From Elysia marginata (lineage: Eukaryota; Mollusca; Gastropoda; Plakobranchidae): 22,461 nucleotides of DNA. The translations under genes were made by a program, and so were the position numbers. Positions 12,101 to 19,045 of the stretch are shown piece by piece. The notes beneath the pieces were generated by a model, which saw nothing but the letters and a program-made list of their open reading frames with translations, did no database searches and was not told the origin of the DNA. Numbering within the stretch: position 1 is the first letter of the stretch; every line of letters starts with the position of its first letter. The stretch lies in the NCBI GenBank assembly GCA_019649035.1, contig BMAT01005945.1, positions 95,730 through 118,190 on the forward strand, in the 5' to 3' direction.

Positions 12101-15100
12101 GTTCTATAGGTGGCCGACTTTGGCCTAACCAAGCTGCTACAGCCGCTGAGAGAACAGTGCAACACTGATGAGTGTGGATGTGAGTTACTTCCCTTAGATT
12201 TTGCTTACAAGTCCAATTTTTCTTTTCATTCTCTTCTTCAAGATTTGAAATTGCAAGCTCTTGGAGATTTTTTTCTCCTTTTTTTTTAGAAATACTTTAT
12301 AAAAGCTATGCTGCATGTCTCTTGTGCAATCTAGTTCTTATAATGATAATAACCTTTGGTTAAGTTAAAGTATGCTTGACTGCATTTTCCACATTGCAAG
12401 AGCAAAATCTTTAAACTTATTTTGTATTGTTACTTCTATATCAAACTTTCATTTACATTGCTATTTCCCCATGCACTTACTGTCCTTAGCCATTTTCATT
12501 GCCATTTCCCCCAAGCAGGAAATTTGGCTCGCTTAGGGAGTTATCAAGAGCCAACTGTTTTTTCGTTTCGTCAATTTCTGATAAAACCACCATAGGTGCT
12601 AACCGGTATCAATTTCAGTATTTTACCACCAGAATCACTACCAAATTAGTAAAGTATCGATGTGAAATCTAAAGTACCGAACTGCAGAAAATATCTTCGA
12701 GCATTTCAAATTAGAATAATGGGAGGTAAATCTAGGCCTATACTACTAGAACCTCTACAAAATGCATTAGAAGTCAAGTTTTTCCATAAATAATAAGATC
12801 AAGATTTTCCAAAAAGGACTTTACACAATTTTAGACTATTGAAACACCAACTTAGCACCTTCTGTGAATAACTGCTCCATAACATGTGCCATATCCATTC
12901 TTTTAAACCATTGGATTTTGTTTTTTGACTCCTTGAGCTGATTGCTACATGGAATTCCCTGCTGTGTGTTAAGAAAATTTTCAAACATGAATAGGTAGAG
13001 AGGGTCTGTCGAAATCTATGTTTAAAATTTGAAGAAGGCCTGTAGAAAATAGATCTAGTGCTTTAGTAAAGATATAAGGAACTGAATGTAAAACTATATC
13101 TTCAGTTTTCATTAACATGTAGAAAACTTAGTTTATCAAACATGTGCATCGTCCACACTCAGCATAGACAAGTGGTTAAACAACTTGCGTTCATATTCTC
13201 TTTTATTTTGAGATGTGTCATCTTCTTAAACTTGGTCTTCAGTTAATGTAGGTGTAGTAGCAATTGATACTTTTAGATAAAAATGTAAGAAATAAGAAAA
13301 AGTTTCAAATATTCACTTCCAACTTTTTGAAAAAGACTTCAAACAAGTTTTCTCACAAAACACTTCAAACACTTTCATGTTTTGTATCGTTTATCCACAT
13401 CAGGTCAGAGGAGGACGTCGGCGTGCCCTCCATCCATTCGCTGGACGGCCCCCGAACTCCTGCAGCGTCCGACATCCAAGGAGGGTGACAGTAGTGTCAT
13501 CAGCACAGCATGCGACGTGTACAGTTTCTCCATGGTCATGTTGGAGATGCTCGGCAAAGATCCATTTGATGAGATTGGCTCTGAGATGGAGGTATACATC
13601 ATGTTTGGTGAATAAGAAATCATAAATTTAGCTTCACCACACACCAAGACAGAGCCCAGTCACCCATTGATGTATCATCACCAACACTAGCTGGACCTAC
13701 ATCTATTTATAGAAACTATGTCAGTGGTGGTTTGGTAGTCCTTGGATTTTGGAAGATGGTCCTTGGAAAGTTTTGTGAAAGTTCTTGAATATTTCTGTCT
13801 TGACAAGATGCAAGAACCCAGTCAATTAATTCTATAACAATGGCCGGACGCTGTCAACGTCCGGTGCACCGTTTTATATCCACGGTTGGACGCTGCCAGC
13901 GTACGCTGTATAGTCATAACTGAGAAGGGGAGAAAGACGATGTATGTATAAAACTATGAAATAGTTTGACCCCATAAGTTGATTATAGTAGATCAAACTT
14001 CGAAGAGCAGCCAAATTTAACTCTTTCAGCGATTTTTGCAGCGATCTAGAAGTTACAACCGCACATGTTGATCTAGGATAGATTTAGACTTAGAAAAATT
14101 ACGCACCGAAGTATGAAATAATTACATGGTTAAAGAGTTAATAGATTTTATGTGCTACGGGCCCGCTCAAAGCCCAGAGCGGAGAGAATCGAAGATGGCT
14201 GATGCGCAAGGTCTCTATTGTCACAGGTTGTTAAATGTTAGACCTAGATCTACACACACAGAGGCTTAATCAGAATGTGGCAACTTTCAAATCAACAAGA
14301 GCTCTTATATAATTGTTATCAAAGTTTAAGTTAAACGCTTTTAATCTAAGTAACTAGACCTAAAAACCTGAGGGACAGCTAGTGAATGTGTTACATAGAC
14401 AAAGACTAGAATGCTAAAAAAAATAGTAAACCTCAATAAAGGCGTGCTTTTGGTACTTGTATGGTTTAAATATCAATGAAAATGTTTCCTTCATTTCTCA
14501 GTTCTTGTCAAAGGGTCATATGAATATGATAAACATGATAAATACACCGTTTTCTGGCCTCTTCATGGTTTACTAACTGTATCTCAATTTCTTCATGTTT
14601 TTACGTACATTATATATACATACTTTGCATTAGTAATTTAAAGCAAGCATTTTGTCTTTATATACATGATTAATGTGGAAAAAAATGTGTAAGTGTCTTG
14701 TTATGTTTGATATAAAACCATTTGTAAGAAGTAAAAGAATCCTGTGAAAAAAATAAAAATAAAATAAAACCTTTAAACCAATGTTCATGGGCTCCATAAC
14801 CATCAATATCTAATGTTTGAAATACTGCCTTAAAATTATCGTCAGCTTTTCTACTGTAGTATATTGATCATCAATCTGAATTAATTTGAACTATGAGGTC
14901 ACTAATTAGATTTAGAAAGCAAGATTTTTTTTTTTATGTATAAAACGGGTTTAAAGATCTTATTGTTTTTATAAACAAAATTTGTGTATGTGACAGTGCC
15001 ATGCATGCTGTGGTAACAGGTAATGTAATATTCTATTTGTTCTTGGTGGACAATACACAGACCCGCATTTGGTTACCAGAATTTTTTCTTTTTTTTTTTT

Positions 15101-17662
15101 TTTTTGCTTCTGATCCATACTTGGAATGTTGTCTAATTGAATTGAAAGATATTTTACAAGCCCAATTCCACTTCAAAGGTGCTCTCAGGGCTTGGGTCCC
15201 TATGACAATGTAAGGGCTGCCACCCAGAGACTAGCAGGGATACCATGACCTAGCCTCAGCCGGTCACATTATACTGACACCGACCCAACCAGTAGGGGCC
15301 CGGACTGTGCTCGGCTAAGGCTCGAACCCGCGACCTCTGGGCCACGGAGCGAGGTCCCTACCAACTGAGCTATCTAGGCCCCCAGGAATGTTGTGACCTG
15401 TACCCCGTGTTCCAGTGTAGTCAGATCACTGCAAAGTGCTCTGGAACAGCTGATTAAGTTTGAAAGATCACAACTCGCCGTCAAAGGATAGTTACTGAAG
15501 CAAAATGGTAGTTGCGATTCTAAAATAGATTTAAGTTATCCGTAAATGCAAGTTATCTTTTTTCTCAAAACAACCTTCCAATCTCCTGAGCTGTTTTTGA
15601 CTGTGTCCACTCCTTTGTCTCTTGACTTACTAACATCACAACAACTTTCTTGTAACTGACGTGCCCTGCCTAACCTTTTATGTTTCTTCAGGTTATTGAG
15701 GTAGTGAAGAAGTCTGGCCGTCCCGACGTTCCACCGTTGTTGGATGTTCTGCCGCAGTATATGGATCTCATGAAGACATGCTGGGATCAGCGGCCGAGTT
15801 TCAGACCTGCGTTCAAACAGGTACCGTACAAACATACACATGTACACAAACTGTAGAGTGTCCTTACAAGTTTCAGACCTGCGTTCAAACAAGTACCGTA
15901 CAAACATACACATGTACACAAACTGTAGATTGTTCTTACAAGTTTCAGACCTGCGTTCAAACAGGTACCGTACAAACATACACATGTACACAAACTATAG
16001 AGTGTTCTTACAAGTTTCAGACTTGCGTTCAAACAGGTACCGTACAAACATACACATGTACACAAACTGTAGAGTGTTCTTACAAGTTTTATGGGATAAT
16101 CTAGTACTGTATATAGATAACAGCATTGATATTTTGAACATTTCATTTGTTTTAGTTCTCAAACAATATAGGTCGCTGTAGATTTCAGATAAATTGTGAG
16201 AAAATATCGGTGGGTTTTTTTTTATGTATTTCAGGAAGATAAAATTACAAATCGAATTATAATATACGTTTTTTTTCTATTTTTGTCATTACCAAGGGTT
16301 TCTATTTTGACTTACCATATTTACAAAGGAAAACCTTCATCAGTTTGTAAGTGTAAATAAACTTGCAATAATCTGATTGGAGCTGTGCAGAAGCCACCAA
16401 TCTGCATGTAAGGGTGTCTTATATATATTATTTTATGGCTTGCTGAGAGCAGGGTAACCAGACAGACCCCAGGGGGGGCTTATCACTCAAGCTTCAGGCC
16501 ATTCTGTACGAGGCTTTATAGCACTGGCCCTGAAAACAATGTCAAGGACAGGCTAACCGAGACAATTTATGTAAAATGGTGAATGATGGAGAGAAGAAAG
16601 TGCTGACAAACTATCAGTTTCTAATTTAGGAAATGGAAATTTAGTAGAAGGAAATGCAAAATAAGTATAGGCTTAAATCTTGATGATGATAAAAATTGCA
16701 ACACCTACGCCTGTCAAATCTACACATCAGTAGATTTCAATACTATTTATCAGAAATAGATGTGTAGAGCAATCATCTCTCTCTCTCCTTCTCTCCAGCT
16801 AGAAGGAAATTTTGATTACATGTTGAAGTATTACTGTGGACGTTGAAAAATTACTATGAGTTAAGCTTAATGTTACTGTGAAGGGAAATGTGGTTCGGTA
16901 AGCCTGGGCTGATCATATGAGCTGTATGAACAGGGCGGTTCATTTTGTGAACTAAAGCCTCAGGAAATTAACATGTAACTTCTCTAAAGTTTAATAAAAT
17001 AAAAAAAAAATTTAGATACATGTAGAAGAAAGTCAAGAGAAACAAAGACAGGTAGTGAGGTATAAAGAATGTTCTTAGATATATTTAGATGAGCGGAAGG
17101 ACAGCTTTGTGTCTACTCAAACCTTATGCTCAGAACAGGAATGAGATTTGAAACTCTGTCAAAATGTCAATGTTTTGATCATAGTTCATTTTCACTGTTC
17201 ATAGAAGGGGCAATTTGGCTAGAAATAATAATGATGATAATAATAATAATAATAATATTAATAATAATTATAGTAATAATAACAATAACAACAATTCTGT
17301 ACATGAGTTCTAGGGTGGCTTCATCAACTATTAAGCTGATATCGATGTTACATTTTAAAAGCTCTATCCTTGATATTGGAAATAAAGAAAGTAGTTATAG
17401 TTATATTAAACTATTATTCATTTCATACAAGACATGGTTCTTCAATGAATTTCTTCTTCCTCCCTCCTTCCCCCTCTCTTTCTCCCTTCCCCCCGATCCC
17501 TCTCTCTCACCCTCCCTTCATCTCTCTCTGTTTTTCTGGGTGCAGGTCGCAGTTAAACTGAAGGAGATGGTTGGAGCGGCCAGATCTCACCATAAACAAA
17601 TCAGCAACACCAAACACACGCGACACTCTAGGAGCCTCTACAGCAGCTCCGATCGCGTTTAA
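86..17662 (+). CDS. Single-pass transmembrane protein kinase, TK/TKL-like; 10 exons, 5' end outside window
   Basis: Joined exons 86-137, 4606-4731, 5569-5818, 6464-6610, 9007-9160, 10603-10716, 12110-12179, 13404-13591, 15692-15820 and 17546-17662 give 448 residues plus TAA, with every intron GT-AG and every phase matching. Order: Cys-rich extracellular stub (1-23), membrane helix (about 24-47) followed by KRK, Gly-rich linker (48-142), kinase domain (about 143-418), basic Ser-rich tail (to 448). Visible kinase residues are VTVK Lys165, alphaC Glu187, Thr216 gatekeeper, HRDLRCGN (263-270), DFG (284-286), WTAPE (318-322), DVYSF (342-346) and Arg405 before PAF. From family knowledge such a protein would phosphorylate substrates at the inner membrane face after extracellular sensing; ligand and substrate are unknown. 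The HRDLR loop and WTAPE resemble Src-type tyrosine kinases, while the Tyr-free activation segment suggests TKL. The ectodomain, signal peptide and promoter lie left of the window. No frameshift or internal stop is seen. Confidence 0.9.
1290..1430 (-). repeat. Possible tRNA-SINE fragment
   Basis: On the minus strand a box B-like GAGTTTAAATCCTGG is followed by a SINE-style body. The box A part is poor and no target duplication is visible, so this is a weak call. Confidence 0.3.
1918..1954. repeat. Poly-C then (CA)n microsatellite
   Basis: A run of nine C is followed by alternating A-C for about 28 bases with one imperfection. Confidence 0.9.
2185..2503 (-). mobile_element. tRNA-derived SINE, copy A
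   Basis: Read on the minus strand, the head near 2500 has a box A-like TGGTCTAGAGGTAGA. About 45 bases on comes a box B GATCAAGCC that fits the GWTCRANNC consensus. The body is shared with a second copy at 9927-10483: both contain the plus-strand motifs ACATGGGTTCC, GGAACTCACA (GAACTCACA here) and ACACCTAAGTG. The boundaries are approximate and no target duplication was identified. Confidence 0.6.
2521..2540. repeat. (GA)n microsatellite
   Basis: Alternating G-A for about 20 bases with small imperfections. Confidence 0.85.
3575..3706. repeat. Tandem duplication, 66-bp period
   Basis: CCAGTGGTGTCAGTGCT starts at 3575 and again at 3641, each followed by a TCTCTGGTG..TAGAACTGTT block. The second halves of the copies have diverged. 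Confidence 0.75.
3911..4530. repeat. 30-bp minisatellite, about 20 units
   Basis: Units starting TTGACTCTTTTGATAGTGC repeat every 30 bases from 3931, with near-perfect copies to 4140 and again from 4265 to 4414. Units with indels lie in the middle and decaying units run to about 4530. Because 30 is divisible by three, long open frames run through on both strands; these show no splice sites or domain and are treated as by-products. The array ends about 75 bases before exon 2. Confidence 0.93.
4606..4731 (+). CDS. Exon 2: transmembrane helix
   Basis: Encodes residues 18-60 (the first and last codons are split). A charged SEKEA is followed by about 22 hydrophobic residues and then KRK, the usual inside-positive stop-transfer arrangement, so the N-terminal part is extracellular and the kinase cytoplasmic. 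The inner end of the helix is Cys-rich (Cys40, 43, 45, 47). The acceptor is ATCACGCAG and the donor CAG|GTTGGT. The exon starts about 75 bases after a 30-bp minisatellite. Confidence 0.9.
4732..5568 (+). other. Intron 2 (837 bp)
   Basis: AT-rich with short T runs near 4961. No repeat family or coding signal is recognised. It ends in a pyrimidine-rich tract and TAG acceptor. Confidence 0.75.
5569..5818 (+). CDS. Exon 3: Gly/Ser-rich juxtamembrane linker
   Basis: Encodes residues 61-142, the cytoplasmic linker between the membrane and the kinase. It is low in complexity, with two short glycine runs, several Ser and Pro, an acidic-Tyr motif (RDYEP) and a basic RRKK patch. No known domain is visible; it looks like a flexible, possibly phosphorylated region. 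The acceptor is CTGCTGTAG and the donor AAG|GTGAAA; Arg143 is split across the junction. Confidence 0.9.
5819..6463 (+). other. Intron 3 (645 bp)
   Basis: AT-rich; its right half carries a 34-bp tandem repeat (6204-6366). Nothing else is recognised. Confidence 0.8.
6204..6366. repeat. 34-bp tandem repeat, about 4.8 copies
   Basis: AATAATTCAGCCTATAAT-like units start at 6204, 6238, 6272 and 6306, with a degenerate fifth at about 6340. The unit is AT-rich and includes TGCATACTGTA. It ends about 100 bases before exon 4. Confidence 0.85.
6464..6610 (+). CDS. Exon 4: kinase N-lobe, glycine loop, beta3 Lys and alphaC Glu
   Basis: Encodes residues 143-192. The beta1-beta2 segment reads LGGSFFMDTHLGTY where kinases usually show GxGxxGxV, so the third glycine and the following valine are missing. 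VTVK supplies the beta3 lysine (Lys165). KDEV supplies the alphaC glutamate (Glu187), nine residues before the His of HKNIV, as in Src. The acceptor is GATACAG and the donor CAG|GTGAGG. Confidence 0.92.
7201..8667. mobile_element. Non-autonomous Tc1/mariner-type DNA transposon (TA target duplication)
   Basis: Terminal inverted repeats begin CAGTCAAACCTGCCT at both ends (15 bases identical), flanked by TA at 7199-7200 and 8668-8669. CAGT termini with a TA duplication are typical of the Tc1/mariner/pogo superfamily. Both subterminal regions are rich in GACGACCAC-type motifs. The only open frame of any size inside (minus strand, 8089-8364) shows no transposase motif, so the element looks non-autonomous. 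Removing the nested insertion leaves about 827 bp. Confidence 0.8.
7402..8038. mobile_element. Nested Harbinger-like MITE (TTA target duplication)
   Basis: The 637-bp element has inverted ends starting GG(C/G) then TAGATCCACACAGACACC, matching at 25 of the first 26 positions. It is flanked by TTA at 7399-7401 and 8039-8041. A three-base TTA duplication with GG-starting ends is the PIF/Harbinger pattern. Inside, further copies of a CCGACGGTC/GACCGTCGGG motif occur near each end. No transposase is encoded. Confidence 0.8.
9007..9160 (+). CDS. Exon 5: kinase hinge region
   Basis: Encodes residues 193-243: RHKNIV before beta4, GLC in beta4, LLTEF with Thr216 at the gatekeeper position, then the GDCLKDFLQ hinge and alphaD start. 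These are ordinary protein-kinase subdomains IV-V. The acceptor is TTTTTTTTCCAG and the donor ATG|GTAAGG; the exon ends in phase 0. Confidence 0.93.
9681..9791. repeat. Tandem duplication, 56-bp period
   Basis: AGTTTCTAACATTAATGACAG at the first copy is matched by AGTTTCCAACATTGGTGACAG 56 bases later; both copies continue to GTAATGGAGCCTTT. Confidence 0.75.
9927..10483 (-). mobile_element. tRNA-derived SINE, copy B, interrupted by a MITE
   Basis: Same family as the SINE at 2185-2503. On the minus strand the head near 10480 reads TGGTCTGGTGGTA (box A-like), followed by GGTCAAGCC (box B-like). On the plus strand it shares ACATGGGTTCC, GGAACTCACA..GAGCAGCA and ACACCTAAGTG with copy A. It is interrupted at 10005-10183 by a separate element. 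Confidence 0.6.
10005..10183. mobile_element. Small TA-flanked MITE inserted in SINE copy B
   Basis: The ends are inverted and imperfect: CAGTAGAAT...GTCAACAT on the left and CAGTGGAAT...GTCAACAT on the complement of the right. TA flanks both sides (10003-10004, 10184-10185). The SINE in intron 1 lacks this segment at the corresponding place, which supports an insertion. Confidence 0.7.
10603..10716 (+). CDS. Exon 6: kinase alphaE and catalytic loop
   Basis: Encodes residues 244-281: QVADGMAFLHS (alphaE) and IIHRDLRCGNIFL, holding catalytic Asp265 and Mg-binding Asn270. Arg267 follows HRDL as in Src-type HRDLRAAN; ordinary Ser/Thr kinases have Lys at this position. The acceptor is TGTGTTTCAG and the donor AAG|GTAGGA; both ends are phase 0. 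Confidence 0.95.
10717..12109 (+). other. Intron 6 (1393 bp)
   Basis: AT-rich, with a 60-bp duplication at 11127-11246. No element ends or coding signal are recognised elsewhere. Confidence 0.75.
11127..11246. repeat. Tandem duplication, 60-bp period
   Basis: TTATGCATTAG starts at 11127 and 11187. Both copies end with AATTGTTTAATTTCTCTACC followed by ATTGACNAGTA, with only a few mismatches. Confidence 0.88.
12110..12179 (+). CDS. Exon 7: DFG motif and start of activation segment
   Basis: Encodes residues 282-304 plus one base. VADFGLTK carries the DFG aspartate (Asp284). The segment then continues with Gln, Arg, Cys and acidic residues and no tyrosine. The acceptor is GTTCTATAG and the donor GAT|GTGAGT; Cys305 is split between exons 7 and 8. 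Confidence 0.92.
12180..13403 (+). other. Intron 7 (1224 bp)
   Basis: AT-rich intron; no repeat structure or coding signal is recognised. Confidence 0.75.
13404..13591 (+). CDS. Exon 8: APE motif and C-lobe helices
   Basis: Encodes residues 305-367: a Ser/Thr-containing activation-segment end, IRWTAPELL (APE at 320-322), then DVYSFSMVMLEML of subdomain IX. The usual glycine of DVxSxG is Ser347 here. The acceptor at CACATCAG is the phase-correct choice, because using the next AG would give an immediate stop. The donor is GAG|GTATAC. Confidence 0.92.
14021..14137. mobile_element. Possible piggyBac-type mini-element (TTAA flanked)
   Basis: TTAACTCTTT at 14017-14026 and its exact complement AAAGAGTTAA at 14132-14141 bracket 117 bases. 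A TTAA duplication is the piggyBac signature, but the inverted match beyond TTAA is only about six bases, so chance is possible. Confidence 0.4.
15133..15384 (-). mobile_element. tRNA-derived SINE with 10-bp target duplication
   Basis: On the minus strand the head has TAGCTCAGTTGGTAG (box A) and GGGTTCGAGCC (box B), followed by a non-tRNA body and an AT-rich tail ending TTCAATTCAATTAG. GGAATGTTGT flanks both sides (15123-15132 and 15385-15394). It differs in its body from the SINE copies in introns 1 and 5. Confidence 0.88.
15692..15820 (+). CDS. Exon 9: subdomains X-XI
   Basis: Encodes residues 368-410, with GRPDVPP and CWDQRPSFRPAF. Arg405, six residues after Trp398, is the conserved subdomain XI arginine that pairs with the APE glutamate. 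The last 23 bases form the first part of a 72-bp tandem repeat that continues into the intron. The donor used in the reconstruction, CAG|GTACCG at 15821, is the only one of the four repeated donors that avoids an in-frame stop. Confidence 0.93.
15798..16085. repeat. 72-bp tandem array, four copies, overlapping the exon 9 splice donor
   Basis: Copies start at 15798, 15870, 15942 and 16014, each beginning GTTTCAGACCTGCG or nearly so; a partial fifth (GTTTT) follows at 16086. Only a handful of bases differ between copies. The first 23 bases of copy 1 are exon 9 coding sequence, so each later copy carries a duplicate of the exon end and of the CAG|GTACCG donor (copy 2 reads CAA|GTACCG). Open frames across it come from 72 being divisible by three. 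Confidence 0.95.
17224..17295. repeat. Imperfect (AAT)n microsatellite
   Basis: ATAATAATG/ATAATAAT units run for about 70 bases with interruptions, ending in AACAATAACAACAAT. Confidence 0.88.
17449..17545 (+). promoter_or_regulatory. Extended polypyrimidine tract and 3' splice site of exon 10
   Basis: About 90 bases are almost all C and T, ending TTTTTCTGGGTGCAG. This is longer than the tracts at the other acceptors here and should bind pyrimidine-tract splicing factors strongly; the effect is inferred. Confidence 0.7.
17546..17662 (+). CDS. Exon 10: kinase end, basic Ser-rich tail and stop
   Basis: Encodes residues 411-448 and TAA at 17660-17662. VAVKLKEMV finishes the last kinase helix; the tail is rich in His, Lys, Arg and Ser with SLYSSS near the end. 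The acceptor GTGCAG follows a pyrimidine-rich stretch of about 90 bases. The segment from Met418 to the stop is duplicated immediately downstream (from 17681). Confidence 0.92.
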   Translation, partial: VAVKLKEMVGAARSHHKQISNTKHTRHSRSLYSSSDRV

Positions 17663-17795
17663 AGTAATCTAGCGTCCAAAGATGGTTGGCGCGACCAGGT
17701 CTCATCTCAAACAGGTCAGCATTACAAGGCACACCTTTGGGGGTCTCCACAGCAGCTCCGGCCTTGTCTGAAGTAATCAAGCCTGCAAACAGCGT
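17566..17795 (+). repeat. Tandem duplication of the C-terminal coding segment
   Basis: Copy 1 (17566-17680) runs from Met418 through the stop into AGTAATC. Copy 2 (17681 to about 17795) restarts with GATGGTTGG and ends with TGA at 17769-17771 followed by the same AGTAATC. Copy 2 reads 29 residues against 31 in copy 1, with shared MVGA, RSH, HT and SSS blocks and a 6-base (two-codon) length difference. Copy 2 lies after the stop codon and in a different frame from exon 10. Confidence 0.9.
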
Positions 17796-18203
17796 TTTTT
17801 TTGTTTTTAGAAAATTCACCACTTGAGGCCATGATTGAGTACCACTAAGAAAGCCACCAAAGTCTCCAGAAAACTGAACTGCGACTGTTCATTTGAGTTG
17901 CTGTAACCAAGCTCAAGTGTGGAGCTTCAGCAGTGCGTTCCCTTTGGTCCTTCCTGTGTGAGTTAGAATCGACTGCTTAATGGTGTACTTGAGGGAACTG
18001 ATGGATGGTCTATACTGAGTAGAGCACAGCAAAGCAAGCAGTTTTCACACATAAGAAAGTCAAGGGTCGAGACTACAGTTTTCCGGAGGACTGCATGATA
18101 GAAATACCGTAATAAGTTGAACTGACAAGTTTTTCACGTTAATAGGGCCTAGGTGGTGCGCGGTGTGGTGCACGGTTTTGTTGACGTCTTTGGCAGAAAG
18201 AAA

Positions 18204-18290
18204 GTAATAATAATAATAATAATAGTGTAGATTATTTATAAAGCGTTTTCCCCAAAAACATTTAGCTCAAAGCGCTAATCAGTAGCTTCC
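18204..18290 (+). repeat. (TAA)n with adjoining interspersed-repeat fragment
   Basis: Six to seven TAA units are followed by TAGTGTAGATTATTTATAAAGCG and GCTCAAAGCGCT. The latter resembles GCTCTAAGCGCT in SINE copy B near 9960, suggesting a fragment of a related family. The outer limits are uncertain. Confidence 0.45.
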
Positions 18291-18327
18291 TTGAACCTAG
18301 CCTACCCTCCTCAATAGAAACTTGACC

Positions 18328-18446
18328 AATAAACTTAAGGTAACGGCACAAGGGAAGACAGATGAGTATTGTTTTGTGTTGCTGAGAAAACTTTTATCCT
18401 TTCAATAAAAAGATAAATTCCTTATTACTCATAAGAGCCAAATAAA
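18328..18446 (+). promoter_or_regulatory. Candidate polyadenylation signals
   Basis: Canonical AATAAA occurs at 18328-18333, 18404-18409 and 18441-18446. The last is followed by a GT-rich stretch (CTTTTTGTATTGTGGTCTG, from 18460), as expected downstream of a cleavage site. This would give a 3' UTR of about 0.8 kb. Later signals (for example near 20688) leave a longer UTR possible. Confidence 0.4.
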
Positions 18447-18921
18447 GAATCAACGACCTTTGACCTTTTTGTATTGTGGTCTGAGTACCTATGGCCACAA
18501 CAACTGTCTGTTGGCATGCCTTGAATGATTGAAAGAGTTTGTTTAAGGCAGCATGTTTTGTTTTTTTTGGTCTAGAATTTTTCCATGCCACGTCAGTATT
18601 TTGTATTACAGGATGGGATGTTTTTACTTTTGCTGTTTCAACATTTGAAATGTTCCAAAGTGTCAGTGTCACTTTACTTGGTCGCTAAACCAAGCAAAAC
18701 CAAAAAGTGTTTCTGAATTCCATTGCTTGATCAAAATGTCTTGTGTCCTCTGCTAATAGGTCAGAGGTCACAGTTTCACATCACAAGGAGCTGTTATTAC
18801 AAGTATGGTAATACGTTTCTCTGAGCTTGTGAGAATTAAAAATTTGATGAAATGGTCAAGGTCTTGTGAAATTGCTTTAGAGCTTTTATTTGGTTTACAA
18901 TATAGAGAGAGAGCGAGATAC

Positions 18922-18987
18922 ATATACTTTTAATTGGAGATAAATATACTTTTACTGGGAAATAAATATACTTTTAATGGGCATTTT
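18922..18987. repeat. 22-bp tandem repeat, three copies
   Basis: ATATACTTTTAATTGG-like units start at 18922, 18944 and 18966. Confidence 0.85.
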
Positions 18988-19045
18988 TATTAAATTGAAA
19001 GTTCCACATTGCGGTTAAATGAAAATCCTGGCCAGACAGCTGTTA

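Larger units (their letters stand above)
13592..15691 (+). other. Intron 8 (2100 bp)
   Basis: Contains a CpG-rich hairpin-forming patch (13843-13911), a possible TTAA-flanked mini-element (14021-14137), a poly-T run (15081-15105) and a SINE (15133-15384). The rest is AT-rich without recognised content. Confidence 0.75.
15821..17545 (+). other. Intron 9 (1725 bp)
   Basis: Starts within the 72-bp array. 16091-17220 is AT-rich with nothing recognised apart from a short CT run near 16778. It then holds an (AAT)n microsatellite (17224-17295) and a long pyrimidine tract leading to the acceptor. Confidence 0.8.

Noticed and set aside
15310..15384. tRNA gene on the minus strand
   Set aside because: Box A and box B are present, but it continues into a non-tRNA body and is bounded by a 10-bp target duplication, so it is a SINE head rather than a tRNA gene.
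15536..16181. Open frames of 108-151 residues on both strands across the 72-bp array
   Set aside because: They result from a 72-base period. They are out of frame with exon 9 or antisense to it, and none has a domain beyond the repeat.
17126..17545. Upstream extension of the exon 10 reading frame to a Met at 17126
   Set aside because: It runs through an (AAT)n microsatellite and a polypyrimidine tract. The GTGCAG acceptor at 17545 in phase with exon 9 explains the frame better.
86..17662. Processed or decayed kinase pseudogene
   Set aside because: All ten exons are open with matching phases and good splice sites, and the catalytic residues are intact, so decay is not indicated.
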